A stretch of DNA of 64,000 nucleotides. It comes from DAIMZI01 sp036734025 (GTDB lineage Bacteria; Pseudomonadota; Alphaproteobacteria; Rhizobiales; Rhodomicrobiaceae). How positions within the stretch are numbered: position 1 is the first letter of the stretch; each line of letters opens with the position of its first letter. Below are positions 43,581 to 52,458 of this stretch, one piece after another. The stretch is taken from NCBI GenBank assembly GCA_036734025.1, contig DAIMZI010000002.1:148243-212242 (forward strand), read 5' to 3'. Both the position numbers and the translations under genes were made by a program. The notes below the pieces were generated by a model. That model did no database searches and had not been told where the DNA came from. It worked only from the letters and a program-made list of their open reading frames with translations.

Positions 43581-44537
43581 TCAGTTTTCTGCAACGTGCA
43601 TCGAGGCATGCGCCTCGGTTTCGCTGGCCCGGTGACTGGTCTGCACAGGCTCGCATCGGCGTCTCACCAAAGCGCTGCCATCATCGCCCGGCGCGCCGGC
43701 TTCGCTGGCATATCGCCCATTGCAAACTCGAATGCGTGGCGGCGTGCGCGTGGCATCGAACAACTCCTGAGCCGGGCGCAGATCGCGCCAGAATTCGTCC
43801 CATTCGCCCCCTTCATGAAGCCGCATGGTTGCATCGTTCATGCGGAACGGAAACACATGGACGGCGAAGCGGCGCTGACCCGAGCGCAGCGCGGCGCTGA
43901 CCAGCCGCCAGATTTCATCGACCACCGGATCGGTCATGGCGTAACAGCCGGCCGAAGAGCAGCCGCCATGGACCATGAGATAGTCACCGGTGCGCCCGTG
44001 CGCGCGCTCAAGCACATTCGGATAGCCGAGGTTGAACGAGCGGTGCCAGCGGCTGTTGGGGTTCAGTTGCGCACGCGAGACGGTATAGAAGCCCTCGGGC
44101 GCCTGATAGTCGCCGCGTCGCACCTTCGGACCCAGCTTGCCGGACCAGGTGCATATCGGATAGGTCTCGAAAAGTTCGAACGCGCTACCCTTGCGCATCC
44201 AAAGCTCCAGTTCGTATTCGCGCTTGAAGATGCGGATGAAGACCGGCTGGCCAAGGCGCAGACCGCGCTCGGCCAGACGCTGTTCGAAGCGGCTGAGATC
44301 GGGCGTGCCCGGCAATGGCCAGCCCATGTAAAAACTCAGCTTGCGGTCCATATCACGCACGAGATAACCAGCGCGCTCGCTCGCCAACTGGCCGGCTGGG
44401 CTGGCGATCAGGGCTGCTGCTGCGCCAGCGATGATGACCAGACCAAGCGCGATCCATCGCAAGCGCCCATTGCGCCGAGGCTGGTCTTGTGGATGTCCTT
44501 CGGGCGCTTGTGGCGCGCCTTTCTGGTCGGTATGCAA
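43581..44537 (-). CDS. L,D-transpeptidase-fold (YkuD) protein, YafK/DpaA-like, membrane-anchored
   Basis: The 318-residue product starts at a TTG (44537), has one transmembrane helix (about 27-50, LRWIALGLVIIAGAAAALIA) and a YkuD domain with the catalytic motif MVHGGCSSAGCYAMTD (His and Cys). The family segments IFKREYELELWM, YPICTWSGKLGPK, QAPEGFYTV and FNLGYPN match E. coli YafK (DpaA), which hydrolyses the link between Braun lipoprotein and peptidoglycan. A C-terminal extension of about 60 residues follows. It lies 29 bases behind a paralogue on the same strand, so the two are probably one transcript. Whether it cleaves or forms cross-links is not predictable. Confidence 0.88.
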   Translation of the reverse strand: MHTDQKGAPQAPEGHPQDQPRRNGRLRWIALGLVIIAGAAAALIASPAGQLASERAGYLVRDMDRKLSFYMGWPLPGTPDLSRFEQRLAERGLRLGQPVFIRIFKREYELELWMRKGSAFELFETYPICTWSGKLGPKVRRGDYQAPEGFYTVSRAQLNPNSRWHRSFNLGYPNVLERAHGRTGDYLMVHGGCSSAGCYAMTDPVVDEIWRLVSAALRSGQRRFAVHVFPFRMNDATMRLHEGGEWDEFWRDLRPAQELFDATRTPPRIRVCNGRYASEAGAPGDDGSALVRRRCEPVQTSHRASETEAHASMHVAEN

Positions 44538-44566
44538 CGATGCGGCCCTTCAGATTCGCTGCACCA

Positions 44567-45736
44567 TCAGCGCTGCACGGTTTGCGCTTCACCCGGCAGG
44601 CGTGTGCTTTCGTCGATGGCGTCGGCCGCGGCGCCCAGTGTCTGTCGATCGCCTTTTGGCGCAGCCGGTGTTGAGGTCGGCACGACCCAAGGCTGATCGA
44701 TCCCTACAGGGCGCTCCGGCGCGGCCGCGGAAGCCGCTGGCGCTGATGGCTCGGCTTCGGGTGGTGCAGCAAGGCTGATCGCGGACGACAGCAGCGGCTT
44801 TGGCGTTTCGGCGGCGGTGGCGGCCGTGTGTTGCACCGGGGGTTCGCTCTCGGCCGAGGACTCGGCTGCAAGCTGTGTGACAGGGGAACTGGCCTGAGCC
44901 GGTTCGGTCGAGGCAAGCTGGGTGCGCGAGGCAGCCATGCGCGCAAGCACAGTCGCGGCGTCGAGCTTGCGGTGCGGCGGACATGATTGCTGCGGATCGG
45001 GCTTGGCCACATGGCCGAGAAATTCGGCATTCACCAGATACTGACGGGCGCACACGTTGACGCTCGGCACGACCTTGGTTGCTTCGAAAGCGTCATAGCC
45101 ATCCTTCAGCGACGCCCAGAACCCATACCATTTATGGCCTCGGTGACGCCTCATGTTGGCTTCGCTCAGGCGAAACGGGAAAGCGTGAACATGAAATTTT
45201 GCCTGCCCCGCGCTGAACGCCTCGCGCGCAAGGATGTAGATTTCCTCGATCAGCGCGTCGGTCATGGCATAGCAGCCGGCCGAACGGCAGTCGCCGTGAA
45301 CCATCAGATGCGCGCCGGTGCGTCCGTGCGCGGCATCATAAAGGTTTGGATAGCCCAGATTGAAGGACAGATGGAAATCACTGTTGGGGTTCATCTGGCC
45401 CGGGCGCACGGTGTAAAAACCTTCTGGCGCCTGCTTGTCGCCCTGCACCAGCTTTGGCCCGAGTTCGCCCGACCAGTTGCAGATCGGGTAGGTCTTGAAA
45501 TGATGGAATAACCCGTCATCCTTCTGCTTCCAGATCTCAAGCTCGGACTCTTCCTTGAAGATGCGCACGAAGATTGGCGCCTCCTGCGTCATGCCCTTTT
45601 GCGCAAGCAGCGCCTGGGCTTCGGCCGGAAGCTGTTTCAGATGCGGCGGCGCATCGCCCAGACATCCGCTCAGGAACAGCGCGGCAACCATCAGAACGCC
45701 CAGGCTTGCGATAGGACGCAGGTGATTTGACGACAT
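44567..45736 (-). CDS. L,D-transpeptidase-fold (YkuD) lipoprotein, YafK/DpaA-like
   Basis: The product is 389 residues from the ATG at 45736 (GAGGGG about 12 bases upstream). It starts with a lipoprotein signal (LMVAALFLSGC) and has a YkuD domain with MVHGDCRSAGCYAMTD. It is clearly paralogous to the adjacent downstream protein (shared IFKE..ELE.WK, YPICNWSGELGPK, QAPEGFYTV, NLGYPN, HGRTG). Unlike its neighbour it has a C-terminal Ala/Pro/Ser/Glu-rich tail of about 140 residues. A start six codons earlier (45754) is possible. The lipid anchor versus transmembrane anchor of the pair suggests they work at different membranes or depths of the periplasm. Confidence 0.88.
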   Translation of the reverse strand: MSSNHLRPIASLGVLMVAALFLSGCLGDAPPHLKQLPAEAQALLAQKGMTQEAPIFVRIFKEESELEIWKQKDDGLFHHFKTYPICNWSGELGPKLVQGDKQAPEGFYTVRPGQMNPNSDFHLSFNLGYPNLYDAAHGRTGAHLMVHGDCRSAGCYAMTDALIEEIYILAREAFSAGQAKFHVHAFPFRLSEANMRRHRGHKWYGFWASLKDGYDAFEATKVVPSVNVCARQYLVNAEFLGHVAKPDPQQSCPPHRKLDAATVLARMAASRTQLASTEPAQASSPVTQLAAESSAESEPPVQHTAATAAETPKPLLSSAISLAAPPEAEPSAPAASAAAPERPVGIDQPWVVPTSTPAAPKGDRQTLGAAADAIDESTRLPGEAQTVQR

Positions 45737-45919
45737 GAAATAAGTGCCCCTCATCGATATGTGACATCGCCATGGTCTCGCGCCAGTCTTTTTCTCATTG
45801 AGATGATCGCGCGCCTGAATCACATAAGCCAGTGTCGTTAACATTGATCTACGTGATATTTGTCAATTTTATGAGCCATCACCAAGGCTTGTCCTGATTA
45901 TCCTCACAAGGCTTGCGGC

Positions 45920-46879
45920 TCAGGCCGACAGGCTGCGCCCCATCGCCAGAAACTTTTCCTCGCGCTGGGCGCGCAGTTCCGGGCCCGACATGTCGGACAA
46001 CTCGCGGAAGATCTTGTCGATCGCATCGCCCGTGCGCCGCATCACCTGATCACGCCCCCGGTGTGCGCCGCCGACAGGCTCGGGAATGATGGCGTCGATA
46101 AGCCCCAGCGCCTTCAGGTCCTGCGCCGTCACCTTGAGGTTGGTGGCAGCGTCGATGGCGCGATTGGAATTGTGCCACAGGATCGAGGCGGCGGCTTCGG
46201 GCGAGGCGACGGTGTAGATCGAATGTTCGAGCATCAGCACGCGGTTGGCAGCCGCGATCGCGACCGCGCCGCCTGACCCGCCCTCGCCGATGACCACCGC
46301 AACCATCGGCACCTCAAGACGCAGGCAGCGCGCGGTCGAACGCGCAATGGCCTCGGCCTGGCCGCGTTCTTCGGCACCGATGCCCGGATAGGCGCCGGCG
46401 GTGTCCACGAGCGAGAGCACCGGAAGACCGAATTTTTCCGCCATGTCGAGCAGCCGGACGACCTTGCGATAGCCCTCGGGTCGCGCCATGCCGAAATTGT
46501 GCCGCAGACGTGATTCCGTGTCGGCGCCCTTTTCATGGCCGATCAGCATCACCGGGCGGCCACGGAACCGGCCCAGCCCGCCGATGATCGCCAGATCCTC
46601 AGCATAATAGCGGTCGCCGGCGAGCGGCGTGAAATCCTCGATGAGCGCGCGGATATAGTCGATTGTGTGGGGGCGGTCGGGGTGCCGGGCGACCTGGGTC
46701 TTTTGCCACGGGGTGAGAGCGGCATAAGTCTGCACCAGCGCCTCGCGCGCCTTGGCTTCGAGCTGGACGACCTCGTCCTCGATGCCCACCTGGCTGTTCT
46801 CGCCGGATAGCGCACGCAGCTCCTCGACCTTGTTCTCCAACTCGGCGACCGGCTTTTCAAAATCCAGATAGGTGCGCAT
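45920..46879 (-). CDS. accA: Acetyl-CoA carboxylase carboxyltransferase subunit alpha
   Basis: The 319-residue product matches AccA throughout: YLDFEKPVAELENKVEEL, HPDRPHTIDYI, FRGRPVMLIGHEKGADT, FGMARPEGYRKVVRLLDMAEKF, LSLVDTAGAYPGIGAEERGQAEAIA, VIGEGGSGGAVAIAAANRVLMLEHSIYTVASPEAAASILW and LKALGLIDAIIPEPVGGAHR. With AccD it transfers the carboxyl group from biotin on AccB to acetyl-CoA. It follows xerD on the same strand with 179 bases between, as in many Rhizobiales. Confidence 0.97.
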   Translation of the reverse strand: MRTYLDFEKPVAELENKVEELRALSGENSQVGIEDEVVQLEAKAREALVQTYAALTPWQKTQVARHPDRPHTIDYIRALIEDFTPLAGDRYYAEDLAIIGGLGRFRGRPVMLIGHEKGADTESRLRHNFGMARPEGYRKVVRLLDMAEKFGLPVLSLVDTAGAYPGIGAEERGQAEAIARSTARCLRLEVPMVAVVIGEGGSGGAVAIAAANRVLMLEHSIYTVASPEAAASILWHNSNRAIDAATNLKVTAQDLKALGLIDAIIPEPVGGAHRGRDQVMRRTGDAIDKIFRELSDMSGPELRAQREEKFLAMGRSLSA

Positions 46880-47058
46880 GGCTGTTCCAGAAAAACTTCA
46901 TTACAGACGACATGTGACGCCTCGGCCAATGGAGCAGCGCGCCGAGCGCGTGGATTGCCCGGTTGCCATGGATCAGCACAGGCGGGCTGCCTGGCGCACA
47001 ATCCTTCGCGCAGCTTGCTCATGTCAAGCCTGCACGCACCCGGCGTGCGCAAGCTGGT

Positions 47059-48141
47059 CTAGTGCTGCGGGTTTTCCGTTCCGGCATGCGCGGCCTGGTC
47101 ATGAGCCGGACCCAGCGGATGGCGGGTGTCGAGGATATGGCGCAGCCGCTCCTCCAGCACATGGGTATAGATCTGCGTCGTCGATATGTCGGCATGGCCA
47201 AGAAGGGTCTGCACCGCGCGAAGGTCCGCGCCGCGCTCCAGCAAGTGGCTGGCGAAAGCATGACGCAGCACATGAGGCGACAATCTGCCGGCACTGATGC
47301 CCGCCTGCCTGCCGAGCGCCTTCAACTCCTGGGCAAAACGCTGGCGGGTCAGATGGCCGTGGCGGCCCCATGACGGGAACAGCCAGACGCTGCGGGCGGC
47401 GCGCGCCGCTGGCTCGCTCATTTGGCTGGTCTCGTGAAGATATTCAGCAATCGCCAGACGCGCCTGATCGTTGAGCGGCACAAGCCGTTCGCGCCGGCCC
47501 TTGCCGATAATCGTCAGCATGCGGTCATCGCCCACCAGCGCCGAGCGCGGCAACCCGACCAGTTCGCTCACCCGCATGCCGGTCGCATAGAGGACTTCGA
47601 GAAGGCAATAAAGCCGCAGGGCGCGGACACGGTGGGCTCCCTTGGCGGCATCCTTGCGCGCCCGCGCCGTGGTGATCAGCGCGTCCACCTCGTCGATGCC
47701 GAGCGTTCGCGGCAGCGCGGCGCGCCGGCGCGGTCCGTCGATGACAGCGGAGGGATCGTCATCGCGCCGACCTTCGGCCACGAGGAAGCGGTAATATTGC
47801 CTGATGGCCGACAGACGGCGCGCGCGTGATGACACCGCAAGGCCCGAACCGGCGAGCTGGCTGAGATAGGCTTTCAGGTCATCGGTGCGGGCATGCTCCA
47901 GCCCGATCCCACGCGCAGCGAGAAAACCGGCGACATCCGACAGATCGCTGCGATAGGCGGAAATGGTGTTGGCCGCCGCACCGCGCTCCGCGCACAGCAT
48001 ATGAAAGAAACTGGCGAATTCACAGGACGCGCCGACATCTTTATGCTTGGCATCGGGCAGGGCGTGCGCAATTGAAGCCTTGTCCTGTCCCGATGTTTTG
48101 CTCCGGGCCTTGCCGGCGATATTTACGGGCTTGCTTTTCAC
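47059..48141 (-). CDS. xerD: Tyrosine recombinase XerD
   Basis: The 360-residue product starts at a GTG (48141) and has an N-terminal SAM-like core-binding domain (about 40-130) and a C-terminal catalytic domain with the Arg (TGMRVSELVGL), Lys (GKGRRERLVPL), HxxR (SPHVLRHAFASHLLERG), His (LLGHADISTTQIYTHV) and nucleophile Tyr of the same segment. It resolves chromosome dimers at dif with XerC. The first 35 residues are Lys/Arg-rich and not part of the usual family length (about 300-310), so a later start is possible. No integrase-associated att repeats or phage genes flank it, and the accA/aroK context is the standard chromosomal one. Confidence 0.93.
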   Translation of the reverse strand: MKSKPVNIAGKARSKTSGQDKASIAHALPDAKHKDVGASCEFASFFHMLCAERGAAANTISAYRSDLSDVAGFLAARGIGLEHARTDDLKAYLSQLAGSGLAVSSRARRLSAIRQYYRFLVAEGRRDDDPSAVIDGPRRRAALPRTLGIDEVDALITTARARKDAAKGAHRVRALRLYCLLEVLYATGMRVSELVGLPRSALVGDDRMLTIIGKGRRERLVPLNDQARLAIAEYLHETSQMSEPAARAARSVWLFPSWGRHGHLTRQRFAQELKALGRQAGISAGRLSPHVLRHAFASHLLERGADLRAVQTLLGHADISTTQIYTHVLEERLRHILDTRHPLGPAHDQAAHAGTENPQH

Positions 48142-48220
48142 TGATCCGCTGATCTGGTTGTGCGCCGTTCATGCCCGACGGCACCTTGACCACAGGGACC
48201 AGCCGATTGCAACCAGGCCC

Positions 48221-48373
48221 CTACCTGAGCTGGATATTTCGAACCGATTTGGTAATTTCTTTTTGCTCTGGTACGAAATACTCGGAAAGTGCATACATGC
48301 TGCCGTAAAAGATTGCAACGATCAAACCAATAGTAAAGAGAAATTTGAACAAAGTAGGCACAGTGTCCTCCAT
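48221..48373 (-). CDS. 50-residue single-pass membrane protein between xerD and aroK
   Basis: The short frame starts at the ATG at 48373 and encodes one transmembrane helix (TLFKFLFTIGLIVAIFYGSMYAL) followed by a charged tail (VPEQKEITKSVRNIQL). It resembles the short hypothetical membrane proteins often found beside aroK in Rhizobiales, with the EP.. or PEQ-E pattern after the helix. It is divergent from aroK. A longer open frame extends upstream to 48550 but the added part lacks features. Function unknown. Confidence 0.65.
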   Translation of the reverse strand: MEDTVPTLFKFLFTIGLIVAIFYGSMYALSEYFVPEQKEITKSVRNIQLR

Positions 48374-48562
48374 GGCGTGTGGTGGAGCGTCATGCGCGCG
48401 AGTATGCCCGCAGCGCTTCCCCGCAGGCAAGCAAGTCTGTAGCGAAAAGAATTGCAGCCGCGCGCCGATTGTGGAACCGTCGCTTTCATCCATGGCCGAC
48501 CGTAACGACGCCGTTATGACCTGCTGGCGCGACGGTCTGCCGGCAGGCAAGAACGCAATTAG

Positions 48563-49183
48563 ATGTGTGTGGACGCAAAAAATTCAACTGGTCCTGACGA
48601 CCCCGAAGCTGACGGCCAGATCGCCATGGCGCGCGCCGGCCTAGGCAGCAGAAGCCTCGTTCTGGTGGGTCTGATGGGAGCGGGCAAGAGCTCGATCGGC
48701 CGTCGGCTGGCAAAGCGATTGGCCCTGCCTTTCGTCGATGCCGACAAGGAGATCGAGAAAGCCGCTGGCAAGACCATCAACGAAATCTTCAACGAGCATG
48801 GCGAGGAGTATTTCCGCGACGGCGAGCGCCGCGTGATCGCGCGCCTGCTGCAGGAGGGGCCGATCGTTCTGGCGACGGGAGGCGGCGCCTTCATGGAGCC
48901 TCAAACCCGCGAGGTCATCGCGCAGCACGGGCTGTCGGTCTGGCTCAAGGCCGATCTCGAGATATTGCTGGAGCGTGTCTCCCGGCGCGACACACGCCCG
49001 TTGCTCAATCAGGGCGACCCGCGCCGGATATTGGAGCGGCTCATCGCGGAACGCTATCCGACCTACGCGCAGGCCGAGATCATCGTGCAGAGCCGTGATG
49101 TCAACCACGAGGTCATCGTCACCGAGATCATGGCGGCACTTGCCTCGCGCGCATCTGCGGATACGCCTTCGGATCTGCGCTGA
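48563..49183 (+). CDS. aroK: Shikimate kinase
   Basis: The product (206 residues from 48563) has the P-loop LVGLMGAGKSSIGRRLA, the shikimate-binding FVDADKEIEKAAGKTINEIF and EEYFRDGERR segments, the GGGAF glycine-rich loop, and the lid region SRRDTRPLL. It phosphorylates shikimate at O3. The usual family start is nearer the ATG at 48626, since the first 20 residues are not conserved; I list the longer frame because no strong ribosome site separates them. The aroB gene follows on the same strand. Confidence 0.94.
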   Translation: MCVDAKNSTGPDDPEADGQIAMARAGLGSRSLVLVGLMGAGKSSIGRRLAKRLALPFVDADKEIEKAAGKTINEIFNEHGEEYFRDGERRVIARLLQEGPIVLATGGGAFMEPQTREVIAQHGLSVWLKADLEILLERVSRRDTRPLLNQGDPRRILERLIAERYPTYAQAEIIVQSRDVNHEVIVTEIMAALASRASADTPSDLR

Positions 49184-49241
49184 CAGGCGCGATGAACAAC
49201 CCATGTGGACAAGGCGCGTCGCGCGCACACCAGCCAAAGCC

Positions 49242-50405
49242 ATGACGAAACCCGAGGAAAGCCCGAGACCCGGCGCCCAGCAGATGCGCGAAATTCGTGT
49301 CGAACTGGGGGCGCGCAGCTATGTGATCAGGATCGGGCCGGGCCTGATCGAGGGCGCCGGCGGGCATATCCGCGAAGCTCTGCCAGGCGCGCGCTGTGTG
49401 GTGGTCACCGATGAAAATGTCGCAGCGCTGCATCTCGATGCGCTGCGCCGGGGCCTTGGCGGCGCGGAGCTGATGCGCGATGAAGCCATCGTCCTGCCGC
49501 CCGGCGAGGCGACCAAGAGCTTTGCCCGGCTCGGGCCGCTGTGTGAGGGGCTGCTGAGCGCCGGGGTCGAGCGCGGCGACTGTGTCATTGCGTTTGGCGG
49601 CGGCGTCATCGGCGATCTGGCCGGCTTCGCCGCGAGTATTCTGCGCCGCGGGGTGCATCTGGTTCAGCTACCCACGACGCTGCTGGCGCAGGTGGACAGT
49701 TCGGTCGGCGGCAAGACCGGGATCAACACGCCGCAGGGCAAGAACCTCATCGGGACGTTCCATCAGCCAAGCCTTGTGCTCGCCGACACCGATGTGCTGC
49801 ACACGCTGCCGACGCGCCAGTTGCGCGCGGGCTATGCCGAAGTGGCGAAATACGGACTGCTCGGCGATGCGGCGTTCTTCGGCTGGCTGGAGTATCATCT
49901 CAGCGGTGTGCTGGGCGAGGATGACGAGGCGCGCATCACCGCCATCGAGACCAGTTGCCGGGCGAAAGCCAAGATTGTCGCGCAGGACGAGCGCGAGGCG
50001 GACACACGCGCTTTGCTCAATCTCGGCCATACGTTCGGCCACGCGCTTGAAGCGTGGGCTGGCTATTCGGATCATCTTCTCCACGGCGAGGCGGTCGCGG
50101 TGGGCATGGTGCTTGCGTTCAAATTGTCGGAGCGCCTGAAGCTGTGCGCGCCCGGCACCCATGAACGGGTCGAGGCCCATATGCGCTCAGCCGGCCTGCC
50201 CACCCGCATCGCGCATGTCGCGCGCCCGCACGCCGCGCCGCCGACCCCGCGAACCCTGCTGGAACTGATGGCTCAGGACAAGAAGGTAAAGGCGGGACGG
50301 CCGGCTTTCATCCTGGCGCGCGGGATCGGCGAAGCCTTCGTTTCGCGCGATGTCGGAGCCGATGATCTGGCCGCCTTTCTAAACGAGGAATGCCAGGCGA
50401 AATGA
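49242..50405 (+). CDS. aroB: 3-dehydroquinate synthase
   Basis: From the ATG at 49242 the product is 387 residues. It has the NAD+-binding IAFGGGVIGDLAGFAAS, LPTTLLAQVDSSVGGKTGIN, the metal-ligand segment AGYAEVAKYGL, and LNLGHTFGHALE with the metal-binding His residues. It converts DAHP to 3-dehydroquinate in the shikimate pathway. Starts at 49203 or 49284 are possible. Its stop codon overlaps the start of the CNNM-type gene (ATGA). With aroK it forms the aroKB pair typical of proteobacteria. Confidence 0.95.
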   Translation: MTKPEESPRPGAQQMREIRVELGARSYVIRIGPGLIEGAGGHIREALPGARCVVVTDENVAALHLDALRRGLGGAELMRDEAIVLPPGEATKSFARLGPLCEGLLSAGVERGDCVIAFGGGVIGDLAGFAASILRRGVHLVQLPTTLLAQVDSSVGGKTGINTPQGKNLIGTFHQPSLVLADTDVLHTLPTRQLRAGYAEVAKYGLLGDAAFFGWLEYHLSGVLGEDDEARITAIETSCRAKAKIVAQDEREADTRALLNLGHTFGHALEAWAGYSDHLLHGEAVAVGMVLAFKLSERLKLCAPGTHERVEAHMRSAGLPTRIAHVARPHAAPPTPRTLLELMAQDKKVKAGRPAFILARGIGEAFVSRDVGADDLAAFLNEECQAK

Positions 50406-51685
50406 CGATTGAAATCATGCTGACCATCGCTGCGATCATCACGCTGCTGGGCCTGTCCGGCTTTTTCTCGGGGTCGGAGACCGCTCTGACAACAGCATCG
50501 CGCGCGCGTATGCACACCCTGGAGAAAGAGGGCGATCCCAGAGCACGTACGGTCAATCGGCTGATCGAGAGCAGCGAACAGTTCCTCGGCGCGATCCTGC
50601 TCGGCAACAATCTGGTCAACATCCTGGCGTCTTCGCTGGCGACCAGCCTGTTCATTCAATTGTTCGGCGCCGGCGGCGTGGCCTATGCCACATTGGCGAT
50701 GACGGCGCTGGTCGTGATCTTCGCCGAAGTTCTGCCGAAGACATATGCGCTGGCGAATGCAGATCGCTTCGCTCTGGCGACCGCGCCGGCGCTGCGCGTC
50801 GTCGTAGCTGTTTTCTCCCCGGTCACGGCGACGGTGCAGATCCTCGTGAGGACGATCCTCAAGACCGCCGGACTGGTCGCCCCCGAGAACAACACCATGT
50901 CGCCCCAGCGCGAGCTGCGCGGCGCGATCGACCTGCATCACCGCGAGGGCCGCGTCGTCAAGCTGGACCGTGACATGCTGGGCGGCGTGCTCGACCTGCC
51001 CGATCTGAACGTGTCCGACATCATGGTCCACCGCACCAACATGCAGATCCTGAATGCGGAGGACCCTCCTGAAAGCCTGGTCGAGCAAATCCTGCAAAGC
51101 CCGTTCACGCGCCTGCCGCTGTGGCGGGGCGACAGCGACAATATTGTCGGCGTCATCCACGCAAAAGCGGTGCTGCGCGCGGTTCATGACGCCGGCTGGG
51201 ATACATCGAAGATCGACATCATGGCGGTCGCCGCTGCGCCCTGGTTCGTGCCCGACACGACCAGCGTCAAGGCGCAGCTCAATGCATTCCTGAAGAAGAA
51301 GGCGCATTTCGCCCTCGTCGTCGATGAATATGGCGAGGTTATGGGGCTGGTGACGCTGGAGGATATTCTGGAAGAGATCGTCGGCGATATCCTCGATGAA
51401 CTGGACACCGCCGCGAGCGGCATCCGCGCTCAGGCCGACGGCAGCGTGATCGTCGACGGTTCGGTGCCGATACGCGACGTCAACCGGCTGCTCGATTGGG
51501 ACCTTCCAGACGAGGAGGCAACAACCATCGCCGGGCTCGTCATCCACGAGGCTCAGACCATCCCTGAACAGGGCCAGGCCTTCACCTTCTACGACTTTCG
51601 CTTTGAAATCACCAAGCGCCAGCGCAACCGCATCATTCAGTTGCAGATCACACCGATAAAAGAACCGCCGGCGAAGCGCGGGTAA
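50402..51685 (+). CDS. CNNM/CorC-type transporter (DUF21, CBS pair, CorC_HlyC domain)
   Basis: The product (427 residues from the ATG at 50402, which overlaps the aroB stop) has an N-terminal DUF21 membrane domain with GLSGFFSGSETALTTASRARMH and LLGNNLVNILASSLATSLF, about four transmembrane helices to residue 140, a CBS pair (about 195-330; DIMVHRTNMQILN, FALVVDEYGEVMGLVTLEDILEEIVGDI), and a C-terminal CorC_HlyC domain. The family exports Mg2+ or related divalent cations; older annotation as hemolysin is not supported. Location after aroB is common in Rhizobiales. Confidence 0.93.
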   Translation: MTIEIMLTIAAIITLLGLSGFFSGSETALTTASRARMHTLEKEGDPRARTVNRLIESSEQFLGAILLGNNLVNILASSLATSLFIQLFGAGGVAYATLAMTALVVIFAEVLPKTYALANADRFALATAPALRVVVAVFSPVTATVQILVRTILKTAGLVAPENNTMSPQRELRGAIDLHHREGRVVKLDRDMLGGVLDLPDLNVSDIMVHRTNMQILNAEDPPESLVEQILQSPFTRLPLWRGDSDNIVGVIHAKAVLRAVHDAGWDTSKIDIMAVAAAPWFVPDTTSVKAQLNAFLKKKAHFALVVDEYGEVMGLVTLEDILEEIVGDILDELDTAASGIRAQADGSVIVDGSVPIRDVNRLLDWDLPDEEATTIAGLVIHEAQTIPEQGQAFTFYDFRFEITKRQRNRIIQLQITPIKEPPAKRG

Positions 51686-51754
51686 TGCGCCCGCCCGCGC
51701 ATGCGCTGTGGCAAACAACCCTGCAAGCCCGAGGGTCGGGCCGGCTTGCTGCGA

Positions 51755-52294
51755 TCAGCTCGGACTCGTTTCGCCTTCGGGTATGAACTTCAGCGCGACC
51801 CCGTTTATGCAATGGCGCATGCCAGTCGGTGGCGGGCCGTCGTCGAAGATGTGGCCCTGATGCCCCCCGCAGCGCCGGCAGTGCACTTCGGTGCGGACCA
51901 TGAACCAGGAGCGGTCTTCCTTGGTGCGCACGGCATCGGGCAGCGCCTGATAAAAGCTCGGCCATCCCGTTCGGCTGTCATATTTGTGCTCAGATGAATA
52001 TAGCGGCAGATCACAGCCGGCGCAGGCAAAGATGCCGGGGCGCTTTTCATCGTTGAGCGGACTGGTGTAGGCCCGTTCGGTGCCTTCTTCGCGCAGCACA
52101 TAATACTGCTGGGGTGTGAGGATCGCGCGCCACTCCTCGGGGGTCTTGATAATCTCGTAGGTCCCCTCGGCAGCATTGGCTGGCGAGCCGAGCATAGAGC
52201 CATGACGGCTGGCCGCTACAACAGCCAGCGCCCCTGCGGTTCCGGCGCCGAGCAGTATAGCGCGCCGGGTGATGATGTTGTCCTTGTCAGCCAT
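51755..52294 (-). CDS. msrB: Peptide-methionine (R)-S-oxide reductase, Tat-exported
   Basis: The product (179 residues from 52294) starts with a twin-arginine-type signal (NIITRRAILLGAGTAGALAVV) followed by an MsrB domain. Zinc ligands are the two CxxC pairs (FACAGCDLPLY and HCRRCGGHQGHIF), and the catalytic Cys is in MRHCINGVALKF. It reduces methionine-R-sulfoxide in proteins. The Tat-like signal implies a periplasmic enzyme repairing exported proteins, and it would need a periplasmic electron source. It converges with the CNNM-type gene. Confidence 0.9.
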   Translation of the reverse strand: MADKDNIITRRAILLGAGTAGALAVVAASRHGSMLGSPANAAEGTYEIIKTPEEWRAILTPQQYYVLREEGTERAYTSPLNDEKRPGIFACAGCDLPLYSSEHKYDSRTGWPSFYQALPDAVRTKEDRSWFMVRTEVHCRRCGGHQGHIFDDGPPPTGMRHCINGVALKFIPEGETSPS

Positions 52295-52458
52295 TTTTCG
52301 CCTCGATTGACTTTCACGTAACATACAGCCTTTCGGGCGACGGGTAATCAGTTGCTGGCCTGCCTCGCGAAAAGGTGAACGCAGGCACCTGCCCCGGGGT
52401 GGGCATGAATGCGCGCGCCAGCCGCGGCTTGTGGAACATCGGGTCTGCGTGAGCGATC

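Noticed and set aside
47059..48141. Tyrosine recombinase considered as a mobile-element integrase.
   Set aside because: It is in the standard accA-xerD-aroK context, no att-like repeats or phage or plasmid genes are nearby, and the protein reads as XerD.
50402..51685. Annotation as a hemolysin.
   Set aside because: The DUF21-CBS-CorC_HlyC architecture is that of divalent-cation transporters; hemolysin is a historical label.
50273..51718. A 481-codon minus-strand open frame across the CNNM-type gene.
   Set aside because: Antisense to a recognised DUF21/CBS/CorC gene and lacking any motif or ribosome site.
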